Assembly (NCBI RefSeq): GCF_032302195.1
Contig: NZ_CP135275.1
Coordinates: forward strand, 992,001-1,056,000
DNA length: 64,000 nucleotides
Reading direction: 5' to 3'
Source: Paenibacillus sp. MMS20-IR301
GTDB lineage: Bacteria > Bacillota > Bacilli > Paenibacillales > Paenibacillaceae
Shown here: one piece after another, positions 33,535 through 42,781 of the stretch
How positions within the stretch are numbered: position 1 is the first letter of the stretch
How the letters are laid out: every line of letters starts with the position of its first letter
Program-made: the position numbers and the translations under genes
The notes under the pieces: generated by a model
The model's database searches: none
What the model was told of the DNA's origin: nothing
The model's input: the letters and a program-made list of their open reading frames with translations, nothing else

Positions 33535-34410
33535 ATGGCGCATAAAGACGACTCCAAAGAGAAGGTGGTATTCGTAGGGGATTCCCGGGTCCGTAAGGGT
33601 AACGGGTTCATTACTCCACCTGACTACACGGCGTATCCGGGGAAGTCGGAGGCCTTCATTCCGAATTTTCTCCTTAAAGAATGGATGGTTGGTGTGGTCG
33701 TGCTCGTTGGAATTCTCGTACTGACGATCTCGGAGCCGGCACCGCTAGGGTTTCCGGCCAACGCGGCAGCGACGGTAATTCCGATCCCTGACTGGTATTT
33801 CCTGTTCCTCTATCAGTATCTGAAGCTCCCATATGCTTCTGGAGACTACATCGTACTCGGGACGCTCGGTGTTACCGGCGTGGCGTTTGGTGCGCTGCTC
33901 CTGGCCCCGTTTCTCGATACCGGCCGGGAGCGCCGTTTTTACCGCAGACCTGTCGCTTCTTCGCTGATGTTCCTGTCGCTGGCGGCTGTCATTTATTTGA
34001 CCAACACTGCCTGGACGGAATACAAGCATGAAATGGCAGAGACTAACCAGGTTCCCGAAGATGTGCAGCGGGAAGAAAAAGCAGCCGAGAACAGGGCGGC
34101 CGGCCTGCCGGCCACCAGTGCAGTGCAGACGAAAGAAGTCGCCATTGTGGACAAGGCCGACCCGGCGATGGAGCTCTATAAACAGGCTACCTGCATAGCC
34201 TGTCATGCGGCAGATATGAAGGGGACCGGCGGACCGCCATCCTTGCGCGGTGTCGGCGATAAGCATGATAAGGACGCCATTCTTACTATCATTAAAGACG
34301 GCAAGGGCCAGATGCCCCCTATGTACGAAACAGCACTCGGAGCAGGATTGTCTGAGCAGGATATCGATGATCTGGCCGGCTGGCTTGCCAAACAAAAAAG
34401 CGAACAGTAA
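33535..34410 (+). CDS. qcrC: Menaquinol:cytochrome c reductase cytochrome b/c subunit
   Basis: A fusion of the C-terminal part of cytochrome b (subunit IV-like, three hydrophobic helices) to a cytochrome c domain. The ATG at 33535 follows TTTTAGGAGG; codons further upstream belong to the leader repeat. This gives 291 aa. The b part includes PDWYFLFLYQYLKLP. The c domain has C220-I-A-C-H224, and the distal methionine is likely in GQMPPMYET. The heme would face the outside. A terminator follows. Confidence 0.95.
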   Translation: MAHKDDSKEKVVFVGDSRVRKGNGFITPPDYTAYPGKSEAFIPNFLLKEWMVGVVVLVGILVLTISEPAPLGFPANAAATVIPIPDWYFLFLYQYLKLPYASGDYIVLGTLGVTGVAFGALLLAPFLDTGRERRFYRRPVASSLMFLSLAAVIYLTNTAWTEYKHEMAETNQVPEDVQREEKAAENRAAGLPATSAVQTKEVAIVDKADPAMELYKQATCIACHAADMKGTGGPPSLRGVGDKHDKDAILTIIKDGKGQMPPMYETALGAGLSEQDIDDLAGWLAKQKSEQ

Positions 34411-34424
34411 AATGAAAATAACGC

Positions 34425-34454
34425 AAACCTGATCGTGCATGCGGTCAGGTTTTT
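34425..34454 (+). terminator. Terminator after qcrC
   Basis: 8-bp stem AAACCTGA/TCAGGTTT with a 12-nt loop, running into TTTTT. Confidence 0.85.
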
Positions 34455-34515
34455 GCCTGTTCAAGCCATGGATTTGCTGAATTGAAGCTGCTACAGTCGG
34501 GAGGAAGTTATTAAT

Positions 34516-35163
34516 ATGCCGGGGAATTGGTTTGAGAGATTGTTTAGACAGAGAGGGATTATATGGCTGCTGTTCATAGTAAACCTTCTGGGTACGGTGT
34601 ACGGATACATATGGTATGGCAATCAGCTAGTGTTCACGGCGGAGAATTACCCTTTCTGGCTGCTGGTCTTTGTTCCGGACAGCCCGACGGCCAGCCTGTT
34701 TTTCACAGCTGCCTTACTTCTGCTGCTCTATCCGCCTAAGGGACTTAAGGGAACAATGCTGCGTCAGCTGATTGAGGCACTCGCTGTAGTCACTTCGGTG
34801 AAATATGGCATTTGGGCGGTCAGCATGATTGCAGCCGGGGGTTATCAGGGGGATCATGTGAACTGGAAGGACTGGATGCTGATTATATCCCACACGGGGA
34901 TGGCGGTGGAAGCGCTGATCTACGCCCGGTTCTTCTCCTTCCGGCGCATGCTGCCGCTTGCGCTGTTCTGGACCTTTGCTAATGATATGGTCGATTATTC
35001 CCAGGGTGTCTATCCGTGGCTGCCGTCTGTGCTGGATGATGATGTTATTGCCGTCCAGTATTTCACAATAGGGCTGACCCTGTTCAGTACCCTGGCTGCA
35101 TGGTGGTTCGGCGGCAGAACCGGGAGCGGCGGGCTTCATGCCAAACCTGCCGGCAAGGGCTGA
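34516..35163 (+). CDS. DUF1405 family membrane protein (YpjA-like)
   Basis: A 215-aa integral membrane protein with about six hydrophobic segments. The family features are GTVYGYIWYGNQL, FVPDSPTASLFF and the acidic LFWTFANDMVDYSQGVYPWLP. Its position between qcrC and a ypjB-like gene matches ypjA in B. subtilis. The function is unknown. ATG 34516 lies behind GGGAGGAAG with a rather long spacer. Confidence 0.88.
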   Translation: MPGNWFERLFRQRGIIWLLFIVNLLGTVYGYIWYGNQLVFTAENYPFWLLVFVPDSPTASLFFTAALLLLLYPPKGLKGTMLRQLIEALAVVTSVKYGIWAVSMIAAGGYQGDHVNWKDWMLIISHTGMAVEALIYARFFSFRRMLPLALFWTFANDMVDYSQGVYPWLPSVLDDDVIAVQYFTIGLTLFSTLAAWWFGGRTGSGGLHAKPAGKG

Positions 35164-35218
35164 CAGGCTGTTCTAACTCTTGTCCCTCCGCCATACATTA
35201 AGGTGGGAGGGATGTCTC

Positions 35219-36118
35219 ATGCCGCGCGGGAAAATCATTGCTGTAACAGGAATAATGTTGTGCTGGCTGCTGGCCGGCGTTCATAGCGGAAAGGCTCTGG
35301 CGGATGCGGAGGCTGCTGCCGCCGGCACCGCATCTGAGACGTATATAGAAGCTGCAAGTGTCACAGTGAGTGATCCTGCTGCACTCACGGGCAGAAGCGG
35401 GGCACAGCGGCTGGAACAGGCAGCGGAAGCCTTCTATGGCTACGTGCTTGAAGGCAACGTGCTCAAGGCGAGGCAGGTAAGCGAGCAAATCGCTCAGATT
35501 TTTATCTCCTCTTCTTTTGACGGCTTAACTACGGTAGAAGGAATTAATGCCCTATCCGCGGTAATTATGGATATGAAATCTGCTTTGGCCGCCGTAGAGC
35601 CAGCTCCTGAGAAATGGGAGGCTGTTGCCGCAAGGCTCCGCCTTGCCGCGAATAGCCTGAATCATCCCCGCCAGCCGATGTGGCTGCAGTATTACAAGCT
35701 GGTCCGCGAGGACCTGAATGATATGGAGCAAAGCGCTGCCGGAAGTGATCTTAAGAGCTGGAAGGCTGCATTATCCCGGCTGCAGAGCAGATATGAGACG
35801 ATCCGGCCGGCGGTCATCATCTCCAGCCCGCCGGAGGCGGTGAAGACCTTTGATTCCTGGCTGTCTTATGCAGAAGGCGTCGGATCATCACCGCAGCCGC
35901 TTGAGCGTGCCAGGCTGCTGGAGATTGTCTCTTACGGGCAGGACGCCGTACGTGTGTTGTTCGGCAAGGAACGTGATGAGCCGGCCCTGTCCCTGCCGCT
36001 TGCACCGCAGCAGTACGGAGCCTGGGGCGCACTGGCCGGTGCTTTTATCTTCTCGGTGCTGATCTATGCCGCCTACCGCAAATACCGCGGACAGAATGGA
36101 GAATGGAAGGCGGTATAG
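35219..36118 (+). CDS. Sporulation protein YpjB-like
   Basis: A 299-aa exported protein. The start at ATG 35219 lies seven bases after GGGAGGG. A signal-peptide-like region (RGKIIAVTGIMLCWLLAGVHSG) ends near an AxA-type site (GKALADA). The body is helical. A C-terminal transmembrane helix (WGALAGAFIFSVLIYAAY) is followed by basic residues, so it should be anchored with its bulk outside. The position after ypjA supports YpjB, a sporulation-associated protein of unknown mechanism. Confidence 0.8.
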   Translation: MPRGKIIAVTGIMLCWLLAGVHSGKALADAEAAAAGTASETYIEAASVTVSDPAALTGRSGAQRLEQAAEAFYGYVLEGNVLKARQVSEQIAQIFISSSFDGLTTVEGINALSAVIMDMKSALAAVEPAPEKWEAVAARLRLAANSLNHPRQPMWLQYYKLVREDLNDMEQSAAGSDLKSWKAALSRLQSRYETIRPAVIISSPPEAVKTFDSWLSYAEGVGSSPQPLERARLLEIVSYGQDAVRVLFGKERDEPALSLPLAPQQYGAWGALAGAFIFSVLIYAAYRKYRGQNGEWKAV

Positions 36119-36166
36119 AACGGGGAAGCAGGCAGCCGCTTAAGCTGCTCACTGCTCCGCAGGCAA

Positions 36167-36227
36167 GGAATACACACAAAAACTCCCTTCCCGCAGAGGC
36201 GGACGAAGGGAGTTTTGTGTGTATTCC
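36167..36227. terminator. Bidirectional terminator, 23-bp stem
   Basis: Arms 36167-36190 and 36205-36227 pair over 23 bp with a single extra A in the 5' arm. It lies between the convergent ypjB-like and YitT-family genes and has T-rich flanks inside the stem on both strands. Confidence 0.9.
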
Positions 36228-36235
36228 GTAAATAA

Positions 36236-37108
36236 TCAGGTTTCCCGGAAACCCTCGCCGTGCACATCATGAACATCGCTGATAATAACGAATGCCTTCG
36301 GATCAACCGATTTGACCAGCAGGCTGAGCCGGCGGATTTCCTGTCTGGATACCACACAGTAGACCATATGCTTCGCTTGCTTGGAGTAGGCTCCGATTGC
36401 CGGGATCAGCGTTACACCGCGCTCCATTTCCGCTGTAATCAGATCGGCAATCTGCGGGGCATCATCACTGATGATGGTGAACGCCTTGGCGGCGTAAGCC
36501 CCTTCCTGAATGAAATCAATCACACGCGAAGCGATGAAGACGGCTACGAGCGTGTATAGTATCTTTTCGCGGGGAATATAGAGCAGGGAAGCGCCGATAA
36601 TGATAACATCCACTGCCAGGATGATCTGGCCCATACTCCAGCCGAACTTGCGTCCGAGTATCCGGGCTACGATATCGACCCCGCCGGTTGTGCCGCCGAA
36701 ACGGAAGACAATCCCGAGGCCCAGACCCAGCGTTACGCCGGCATATAATGAAGCAAGAATAAAATCATGCTCTGTGCTGAACGTAACAATCCAGCCGGCG
36801 GCAATCATGCGCTCGAACAGCCAGAGGAAAAATGACAAAGAGCCGATCCCCACGCCGGTATAGACAATCTGATTGGCACCAAGCACCTTCCAGCCCAGCA
36901 GAAAGAGCGGAAGGTTGAGCAGCAGGGTGCTTAAGAAGATAGGGACGCTGAAGGCATAGTTGAGCAGGATGGTAATCCCGGTTACGCCGCCCTCCATGAG
37001 CTGATTGGGTACGATAAAGTATAGAAGTCCGAATGCGTAAATCGCCGCCCCCAGCATGATTGGGGCAACTGTTTTGCTGATTGTGCTGAGTTTGAATGAT
37101 GTATTCAT
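36236..37108 (-). CDS. YitT family membrane protein
   Basis: A 290-aa protein with five or six membrane segments in the first 200 residues (DUF161-type halves, with YFIVPNQLMEGGVTGI and FRFGGTTGGVDIVARIL), followed by a cytoplasmic DUF2179 domain (TIISDDAPQIADLITAEMERGVTLI, then ISDVHDVHGEGF). On the minus strand the ATG at 37108 follows GCGAGGGA. It sits in the place of ypjC in B. subtilis, though on the opposite strand to its neighbours. The transported substrate, if any, is unknown. Confidence 0.92.
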   Translation of the reverse strand: MNTSFKLSTISKTVAPIMLGAAIYAFGLLYFIVPNQLMEGGVTGITILLNYAFSVPIFLSTLLLNLPLFLLGWKVLGANQIVYTGVGIGSLSFFLWLFERMIAAGWIVTFSTEHDFILASLYAGVTLGLGLGIVFRFGGTTGGVDIVARILGRKFGWSMGQIILAVDVIIIGASLLYIPREKILYTLVAVFIASRVIDFIQEGAYAAKAFTIISDDAPQIADLITAEMERGVTLIPAIGAYSKQAKHMVYCVVSRQEIRRLSLLVKSVDPKAFVIISDVHDVHGEGFRET

Positions 37109-37178
37109 ATAATCCCTCGCCTATGCCTCTCATCGGGCAGTTTATAGGTAGCCTTCCAGGAAGACTTACAAAAAAGAT

Positions 37179-37207
37179 TTGTCTTCAAAACGTCTTTACG
37201 ATAACAT
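37179..37207 (+). promoter_or_regulatory. Candidate promoter of the MazG-type gene
   Basis: TTGTCT, 17 bp, TAACAT. An inverted repeat GAAGAC-N15-GTCTTC (37160-37186) overlaps its -35 box in the divergent intergenic region. Confidence 0.35.
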
Positions 37208-37254
37208 AGGGGCAAACAGAAGGCAAGAACATACGGGGGGTGAAGCAACAATTT

Positions 37255-37584
37255 ATGGATAAAAGTCTTGTTGACATACAGCGTGAGGTTGATGCTTATA
37301 TCTCACAATTTAAGGAAGGCTACTTCAGTCCGCTGTCTATGCTGGCCCGGATGTCCGAGGAAGTCGGAGAGCTGGCCCGCGAGGTTAATCATCAATTCGG
37401 CGAGAAACCGAAGAAGGCGGATGAAGCCGAGAACTCCATCGAGCTGGAGCTGGGCGATATTCTTTTCATAACCGTATGTTTCGCCAACTCACTGGGCATT
37501 GATCTTACTGAAGCCCATAATAAGGTTATGCACAAATTCAATACCCGTGATGCCGGGCGCTGGACACTTAAAAACACCGATTAG
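37255..37584 (+). CDS. MazG-type nucleotide pyrophosphohydrolase (YpjD-like)
   Basis: A 109-aa all-alpha NTP pyrophosphatase. I start it at ATG 37255 (MDKSLVDIQREVDAYI); a GTG at 37240 overlaps the GGGGGG ribosome site. The metal-binding EExxE-type residues are in MSEEVGELAREVNH and the second acidic set in SIELELGDILFITVCFAN. It probably hydrolyses a non-canonical or excess NTP; the exact substrate is open. It lies upstream of dapB with a TPR gene between, close to the Bacillus order. Confidence 0.9.
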   Translation: MDKSLVDIQREVDAYISQFKEGYFSPLSMLARMSEEVGELAREVNHQFGEKPKKADEAENSIELELGDILFITVCFANSLGIDLTEAHNKVMHKFNTRDAGRWTLKNTD

Positions 37585-37643
37585 GCCTTTACTACATATG
37601 CTGTACCAAACAAGCGGGATTTAGCCGTGAGGATGGTGAGGAT

Positions 37644-38165
37644 ATGAATCACAATGATTATGTAAAAGCCGCATACCGCTCAATACTGCGCAGCGACTTT
37701 GCTGAGGCGATCACTCTGTTTGAGGCTGCCATATCGGCCAGCCCGGATGATGCTGAGGTGAGATACCGCTGCTCCATAACCTATGCCCGCAGCGGGATGC
37801 TGGAGAAGGCGCTGGAGCATGCTGTTGCTGCACTCAGGCTGGAAGGCAGGAATCCGGATTACCGGCTGCATCTCCAGCATTTGCAGGCACTGCAGCTCGT
37901 ACAGGAAGCCAAACGGCTGCTGGAGGTTGAAGCAGCGGAGTCTTCAAATCCGTACCATCCGGTTACCTTACTGAAAGAAGCGGTATCGCTAGACCCCTTA
38001 TACGGGGATGCTTATGTATGGCTGGCCATTGCGCACAGCCGGATGAATGAGCATTTGCAGGCCATATCCGTCCTGAAGGAAGTAATGTCGCTGCACCCGG
38101 ATGATACCGGACTGCGCCAGCTGATGAAGGATCTCCAGAAATCTTTGCAAAACTATATACAATAA
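37644..38165 (+). CDS. Tetratricopeptide repeat protein (173 aa)
   Basis: A helical-repeat protein with about three or four TPR units: DYVKAAYRSILRSDFAEAITLFEAAISASPDD, then AEVRYRCSITYARSGMLEKALEHAVAALRL, and later YGDAYVWLAIAHSRMNEHLQAISVLKEVMSLHPDD (all given in part). There is no signal peptide or catalytic motif. TPR proteins mediate protein interactions; the partner is unknown. The ATG follows GGTGAGGAT and dapB begins 31 bp downstream. Confidence 0.85.
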   Translation: MNHNDYVKAAYRSILRSDFAEAITLFEAAISASPDDAEVRYRCSITYARSGMLEKALEHAVAALRLEGRNPDYRLHLQHLQALQLVQEAKRLLEVEAAESSNPYHPVTLLKEAVSLDPLYGDAYVWLAIAHSRMNEHLQAISVLKEVMSLHPDDTGLRQLMKDLQKSLQNYIQ

Positions 38166-38196
38166 TATTAGAGCCAGGGAAAAGGGAGGAATTGAA

Positions 38197-39000
38197 TTGA
38201 GCGAGAAGATCAGAGTTATTGTTTCCGGAGCAGGCGGCAAAATGGGCAAAGAGGTTGTTAAGCTGGTACTGCAGGATGAAGAGCTGGAACTGGCGGCCGC
38301 GATCGACCGCTCTGCGGCTGATACGGATGCCGGCCGGCTGGCGGGCCTCGAGGACAGCGGGGTTCAGGTGACTTCAGATCTGGAGGCTGCCCTTGCAGGA
38401 ACTGCTGCAGATGTACTGGTGGATTTTACAATTCCGCAATCGGCCTACAGCAACACTGCACTGGCGATTAAATACGGTGTACGCCCGGTAATCGGGACAA
38501 CCGGCTTCACCACTGAGCAGATCACCGGGCTGGACAAGCAATGCCGCGAACAGGGCATCGGCGGGCTGATTGCACCGAATTTCTCGATCGGGGCCATTCT
38601 GATGATGAAGTTTGCCGCCCAGGCTGCCAAATATTTCCCTCACCTCGAGATTATTGAGTATCACGGGGACCAGAAGCTGGATGCCCCTTCGGGAACAGCA
38701 ATCAAGACGGCAGAGATGATCTCAGAGGCTCGCGCGGAGCTTCGTCAGGGAAATCCCTCTGAGGAAGAGATTATTGAAGGCTCGCGCGGCGGGTATTACA
38801 ACGGCTTCCGTATCCACAGTGTACGTCTGCCAGGCGTGTTCGCCCAGGAGGAAGTGGTATTCGGCGGGTTCGGACAATCGCTGAAGATCCGTCATGATTC
38901 TTACGAGCGTGCCGGTTATATGCCGGGAGTCAAGATGGGTATCCAGAAGGTGATGGGATATACGGGACTGATCTACGGGTTTGAACATTTTATAGAATAG
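38197..39000 (+). CDS. dapB: 4-hydroxy-tetrahydrodipicolinate reductase
   Basis: NAD(P)H-dependent enzyme of lysine and dipicolinate synthesis, 267 aa. TTG start at 38197, six bases after AAGGGAGGA. The nucleotide loop [10 protein letters not shown] opens the protein. The catalytic region [20 protein letters not shown] is present, though the usual HH pair reads YHG with one histidine. Dipicolinate demand in spores fits a sporulating organism. mgsA follows after 16 bp. Confidence 0.95.
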   Translation: MSEKIRVIVSGAGGKMGKEVVKLVLQDEELELAAAIDRSAADTDAGRLAGLEDSGVQVTSDLEAALAGTAADVLVDFTIPQSAYSNTALAIKYGVRPVIGTTGFTTEQITGLDKQCREQGIGGLIAPNFSIGAILMMKFAAQAAKYFPHLEIIEYHGDQKLDAPSGTAIKTAEMISEARAELRQGNPSEEEIIEGSRGGYYNGFRIHSVRLPGVFAQEEVVFGGFGQSLKIRHDSYERAGYMPGVKMGIQKVMGYTGLIYGFEHFIE

Positions 39001-39016
39001 ACGGGGAGAGAGCAGG

Positions 39017-39439
39017 ATGTTAAAAATCGCATTTATCGCACATGACCGCAAAAAAGATGAAATGGTTAACTTTGTAACCGCCTATGAGCATGTGTTTGTA
39101 GGCCATGAATTATTCTCAACCGGAACAACCGGACAACGGATTATGGAGGCAACCAAGCTGACCATTCACCGTTATATGTCCGGCCCGCTGGGCGGAGATC
39201 AGCAGATCGGCTCTATGGTTGCGACTGATGAGCTGGACTTGATTGTTTTCCTGCGTGACCCGCTGATGGCCCAGCCGCATGAACCGGATATCACCGCACT
39301 GCTCCGGCTCTGTGATGTATACGGAATTCCGGTGGCCACGAATATTGCTACTGCAGAGATTCTGGTCAAGGCCATTGACCGCGGCGATTTCGGCTGGCGT
39401 GAGCTGGTACATAAATACAAACCGGGTGTGGATGAATAA
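39017..39439 (+). CDS. mgsA: Methylglyoxal synthase
   Basis: Converts dihydroxyacetone phosphate to methylglyoxal. The 140-aa protein shows [33 protein letters not shown] and [14 protein letters not shown], with the catalytic aspartates and histidines. It overlaps the start of bshB1 by one base. The pairing with bacillithiol genes makes sense because bacillithiol helps to detoxify methylglyoxal. Confidence 0.97.
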   Translation: MLKIAFIAHDRKKDEMVNFVTAYEHVFVGHELFSTGTTGQRIMEATKLTIHRYMSGPLGGDQQIGSMVATDELDLIVFLRDPLMAQPHEPDITALLRLCDVYGIPVATNIATAEILVKAIDRGDFGWRELVHKYKPGVDE

Positions 39440-40149
39440 TGAAACTCGACATTCTGGTATTTGGCGCGCATGCGGATGATGCCGAAATCGGCATGGCAGG
39501 TACGATTGCCAAGCACACTGCGGCCGGCTTCAAAGTGGGCCTGTGTGATCTGACCGGAGCGGAAATGTCCTCCAACGGTACTGTGGAGCTCCGTAAGCTT
39601 GAGGCACAGCAGGCGGCTGATCTGCTTGGGGTTTCTGTACGCACCAATCTGGGGCTGCCTGACCGGGGGCTGTATTTGACTGAGAGCCATTTGGCGGCAG
39701 TGACGGCGGAAATCCGCCGCTTTGCACCGGCAATTGTGTTTGCCCCTTACTTTGAAGACCGCCATCCGGATCATATCGCCTGCAGCAAGCTGGTGGAGGA
39801 GGCTGTATTTAACGCCAAGCTGCGCAAATATATGCCGGACAAGCCCAGCATTCCTGAGCCGCAATTATATTTTTATTTCATAAATGACCTTGGCCGCAGC
39901 GATCTGATAGTGGATGTTACTGCGCAGTATCCCCTGAAAGAGCAGGCGCTCTCCTGTTATCGTTCACAATTCGGGCTTGCCCCGGGTGAAGACACCGTGA
40001 AGACGCCGCTAACGGAAGGGTATATTGAACGTGTCCGCGCAAGAGATATGCTGCTTGGACAGCGGCGGCTCATTCCTTATGCGGAAGGGTTCACCAGCAA
40101 GGTGCCGCACACGGTTGATTTGTTCAGCGCAGCACGCCCGCAGGCCTAA
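39439..40149 (+). CDS. bshB1: N-acetylglucosaminyl-malate deacetylase (bacillithiol)
   Basis: Zinc-dependent LmbE-like deacetylase that removes acetate from GlcNAc-malate, the second step of bacillithiol synthesis. The 236-aa protein has the zinc motif AHADDAEIGMAGTIA (HxxDD with conserved D and E) near residues 12-26 and the third ligand in RHPDHIA. ATG 39439 overlaps the mgsA stop. bshA follows after 87 bp; bshC is not in the window. Confidence 0.96.
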   Translation: MKLDILVFGAHADDAEIGMAGTIAKHTAAGFKVGLCDLTGAEMSSNGTVELRKLEAQQAADLLGVSVRTNLGLPDRGLYLTESHLAAVTAEIRRFAPAIVFAPYFEDRHPDHIACSKLVEEAVFNAKLRKYMPDKPSIPEPQLYFYFINDLGRSDLIVDVTAQYPLKEQALSCYRSQFGLAPGEDTVKTPLTEGYIERVRARDMLLGQRRLIPYAEGFTSKVPHTVDLFSAARPQA

Positions 40150-40152
40150 GGT

Positions 40153-40180
40153 TTGAAAATAGTTCAAAAACAACTATAAT
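40153..40180 (+). promoter_or_regulatory. bshA promoter with overlapping inverted repeats
   Basis: TTGAAA at 40153-40158, 16 bp, TATAAT at 40175-40180. The -35 box lies in the inverted repeat TTTGAA-N5-TTCAAA (40152-40168). Downstream, a perfect 17-bp palindrome CATTACTT-G-AAGTAATG lies at 40191-40207, in the leader. Either could be an operator. Confidence 0.65.
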
Positions 40181-40236
40181 AAATTCATGTCATTACTTGA
40201 AGTAATGGAAAGATGTCAGGGAGAAGGGGCGGAGCT

Positions 40237-41394
40237 ATGGACCGGCTGAAAATAGGCATCACTTGTTATCCGTCTCTTGGTGGCTCGGGCGTAGTGGCAA
40301 CTGAACTGGGCAAGCTATTGGCTGAAAAAGGCCATGAGGTCCATTTTATTACACACAGTATCCCGTTCCGGCTTGGAACGTTTCAGAAGAATATATTTTA
40401 TCATGAGGTTGAGGTTAACGATTATTATGTGTTCCGTTATCCGCCGTATGACCTTGCGCTGGCAACCAAGATGGCCCAGGTGGCCAAGATGCAGAAGCTG
40501 GATTTATTCCACGTGCATTACGCGGTGCCGCATGCCGTCTGCGCCTATCTGGCGAAGCAGATCCTCGGCAATGATATTAAGGTGGTAACTACACTGCACG
40601 GCACGGATATCACGGTGCTGGGCCAGGATGAATCGCTTAAGGATCTGATCCGCCTTGGTATTAACGAGAGCGATGCGGTGACAGCGGTTTCTCAGGACCT
40701 GATTAACGAAACGCGCAAAGTGCTCGATATTACCCGCGGGATAGATTTAACTTATAATTTCGTGGATAAGCGGGTCTACTATCCCCGTGATGTCACGGAC
40801 CTGCGGGGGGACTTTGCATCGCCGGATGAGAAAATTCTGATGCATATCAGCAACTTCCGTCCGGTTAAGCGGGTCAGCGATGTGGTGGATGTATTCGCCC
40901 GTGTGAACCAGAAGGTTCCTTCACGGCTGCTGCTGGTCGGTGAAGGACCCGATCTGCCGAAGATTCAGGCGAAAATCAGTGAGATGGGCCTTGATGACAA
41001 GGTGCGCTTCCTCGGCAAGCAGGATGAGATTGCCCAGGTGATCTCGCTGGCTGATCTGCTGCTGCTTCCATCGGAGAAGGAGAGCTTCGGGCTTGTTGCA
41101 CTGGAAGCGATGGCCTGCGGTGTTCCGACGATCGGTTCGCAGACGGGAGGCATCCCGGAGCTGATTCAGCATGGCATTACCGGCTTCCTTGCCCCTGTGG
41201 GGGATACCGAAGCGATGGCAGGGTATGCGGTTAAGCTGCTCTCGGATACCGGTATGGCTGAAAGCTTCAGGCGCGCTTGTCTCGAGCGGGCCTGCAATGA
41301 TTTCAGCAGAGATATGATTACTGATCAATACGAAGATATTTATTACCGTGTGCTTGGACGCAGGGTACCCGGGCTGGACCCTATCCGGGGGTAA
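40237..41394 (+). CDS. bshA: L-malate glucosyltransferase BshA (bacillithiol)
   Basis: GT4-family glycosyltransferase that links UDP-GlcNAc to malate, the first step of bacillithiol synthesis. The start at ATG 40237 gives [21 protein letters not shown] and 385 aa. GT-B fold features are [45 protein letters not shown] and the nucleotide-sugar loop [20 protein letters not shown] (E-x7-E). cca starts 10 bp downstream. Confidence 0.96.
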   Translation: MDRLKIGITCYPSLGGSGVVATELGKLLAEKGHEVHFITHSIPFRLGTFQKNIFYHEVEVNDYYVFRYPPYDLALATKMAQVAKMQKLDLFHVHYAVPHAVCAYLAKQILGNDIKVVTTLHGTDITVLGQDESLKDLIRLGINESDAVTAVSQDLINETRKVLDITRGIDLTYNFVDKRVYYPRDVTDLRGDFASPDEKILMHISNFRPVKRVSDVVDVFARVNQKVPSRLLLVGEGPDLPKIQAKISEMGLDDKVRFLGKQDEIAQVISLADLLLLPSEKESFGLVALEAMACGVPTIGSQTGGIPELIQHGITGFLAPVGDTEAMAGYAVKLLSDTGMAESFRRACLERACNDFSRDMITDQYEDIYYRVLGRRVPGLDPIRG

Positions 41395-41404
41395 GGAGTT
41401 TGGC

Positions 41405-42781
41405 ATGAAATGGACAATGGCACCATCCGGCATGGCGGAAGCCGCCGGTGTGGTGATTGCAGCTCTGCTTGCAGACGGGCACGAGGCTTTTTTTGTCGGC
41501 GGCTGTCTGCGTGACGAGCTGTTAGGCCGGCCGGTGCATGATATGGACCTGACGACCTCTGCCCTTCCGGAGGAGGTCATCGCCCTGTTTCCGCGCTGCG
41601 TGCCCACCGGGCTTGCGCATGGCACAGTTACTGTGCTGCAGGGCGGGCATAGCTTTGAGGTTACAACCTACCGGACGGAGAGCGGCTATGCCGATCACCG
41701 CCGTCCGGAGCATGTTTCGTTCGTACGTGATGTGAAGGAGGATCTCCGCCGCCGCGACTTCACAATTAATGCGATCTGTTGCGGCCAAGACGGCGTAATG
41801 ATCGATCCCTTCCACGGGGCGCGGGATCTTCAGCTCCGGCTGATCCGCTGCGTCGGCAAGGCGGAGGAACGCTTCGATGAAGACGCGCTGCGGATGCTCC
41901 GCTGCGTGCGGTTTGCTTCTGTTCTTGATTTCGCCATCGCCAAGAATACATGGCGGGGGCTCCTGCGCCAGCGTGACAAGCTGGCGCATATTGCTGTGGA
42001 GCGGATGCGCTCGGAAATAGAGCGCATCGTCGAAGGCCCGCATCCGCAGCGCGGGCTGGGCCTGCTGCTGCGCAGCGGCCTCTTGCCGCGCGGCAAAGCG
42101 CCGTTCCCCTGGACCGGCCGGGACCTGGCGGCAGCCGCCGCCCGTTCAGCCGGTCTCGCGGACCTGCAGGACGCCCGCCTGCGTTGGGCGCTCCTGCTCC
42201 ATGCCCTGGGATCATCGGCCGATACGGCCGGTGAGCTCCTGCGGGCATGGAAGTTCCCGGGGGCGGCGCTCTCCGGCATCGCCGCCGTGCTGCGCGTCCG
42301 CGAAGCCTGGGACGCGGCGCTGGCAGCGGAGGCGCCGGAGGATCCCGGCGCCTCCGCAGGGCTCCGGCGGCGCTGGATCGCCGCCGTGCTGGCCCACGGC
42401 CGGTCAGCCGCCGAAGGATGGCTGACCGTGGCTGAGGCGGCTGAGCGGGCCGCCGGTTGCTCTGCTACGGCTACGCCCACGCCGGAGCGCGGTGCCTTTA
42501 GCCTTGGCGCTGCAGCCGCCTCCACCTCCGGGCCCGGCTCTAAGGCCAGCTTACCCGGCATTGCACAGATGCGGTCCTGGACCGCAGAGATGCGGCTGCA
42601 GAGCCTGGGTGAGCTGGCCGTGTCAGGGCATGAGCTGACAGCTGTGCTGGACAAACGTCCCGGGCCTTGGCTGGGCGTGCTGCTGAACCGGCTGCTGCTG
42701 GCAGCGGCGGCCGGCGAGATTGCTAATGACAATCAATTACTGCTGCAGGAAGCGCAAAGGATGGATAGAGATGAAGAGTGA
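41405..42781 (+). CDS. cca: CCA tRNA nucleotidyltransferase
   Basis: Adds or repairs the 3' CCA of tRNAs. The ATG at 41405 is seven bases after AAGGAG; the product is 458 aa. The class II catalytic head is clear: FFVGGCLRDELLGRPVHDMDLTT (DxD) and the template region with RRRDFTINAI, then EDALRMLRCVRFAS. The C-terminal tail ends with KRPGPWLGVLLNRLLLAA as in the family. Between about residues 230 and 390 the protein is unusually alanine-rich and the DNA visibly more GC-rich than its flanks. A low-complexity insert (ATATPTPERGAFSLGAAAAS) is part of it. Confidence 0.93.
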   Translation: MKWTMAPSGMAEAAGVVIAALLADGHEAFFVGGCLRDELLGRPVHDMDLTTSALPEEVIALFPRCVPTGLAHGTVTVLQGGHSFEVTTYRTESGYADHRRPEHVSFVRDVKEDLRRRDFTINAICCGQDGVMIDPFHGARDLQLRLIRCVGKAEERFDEDALRMLRCVRFASVLDFAIAKNTWRGLLRQRDKLAHIAVERMRSEIERIVEGPHPQRGLGLLLRSGLLPRGKAPFPWTGRDLAAAAARSAGLADLQDARLRWALLLHALGSSADTAGELLRAWKFPGAALSGIAAVLRVREAWDAALAAEAPEDPGASAGLRRRWIAAVLAHGRSAAEGWLTVAEAAERAAGCSATATPTPERGAFSLGAAAASTSGPGSKASLPGIAQMRSWTAEMRLQSLGELAVSGHELTAVLDKRPGPWLGVLLNRLLLAAAAGEIANDNQLLLQEAQRMDRDEE

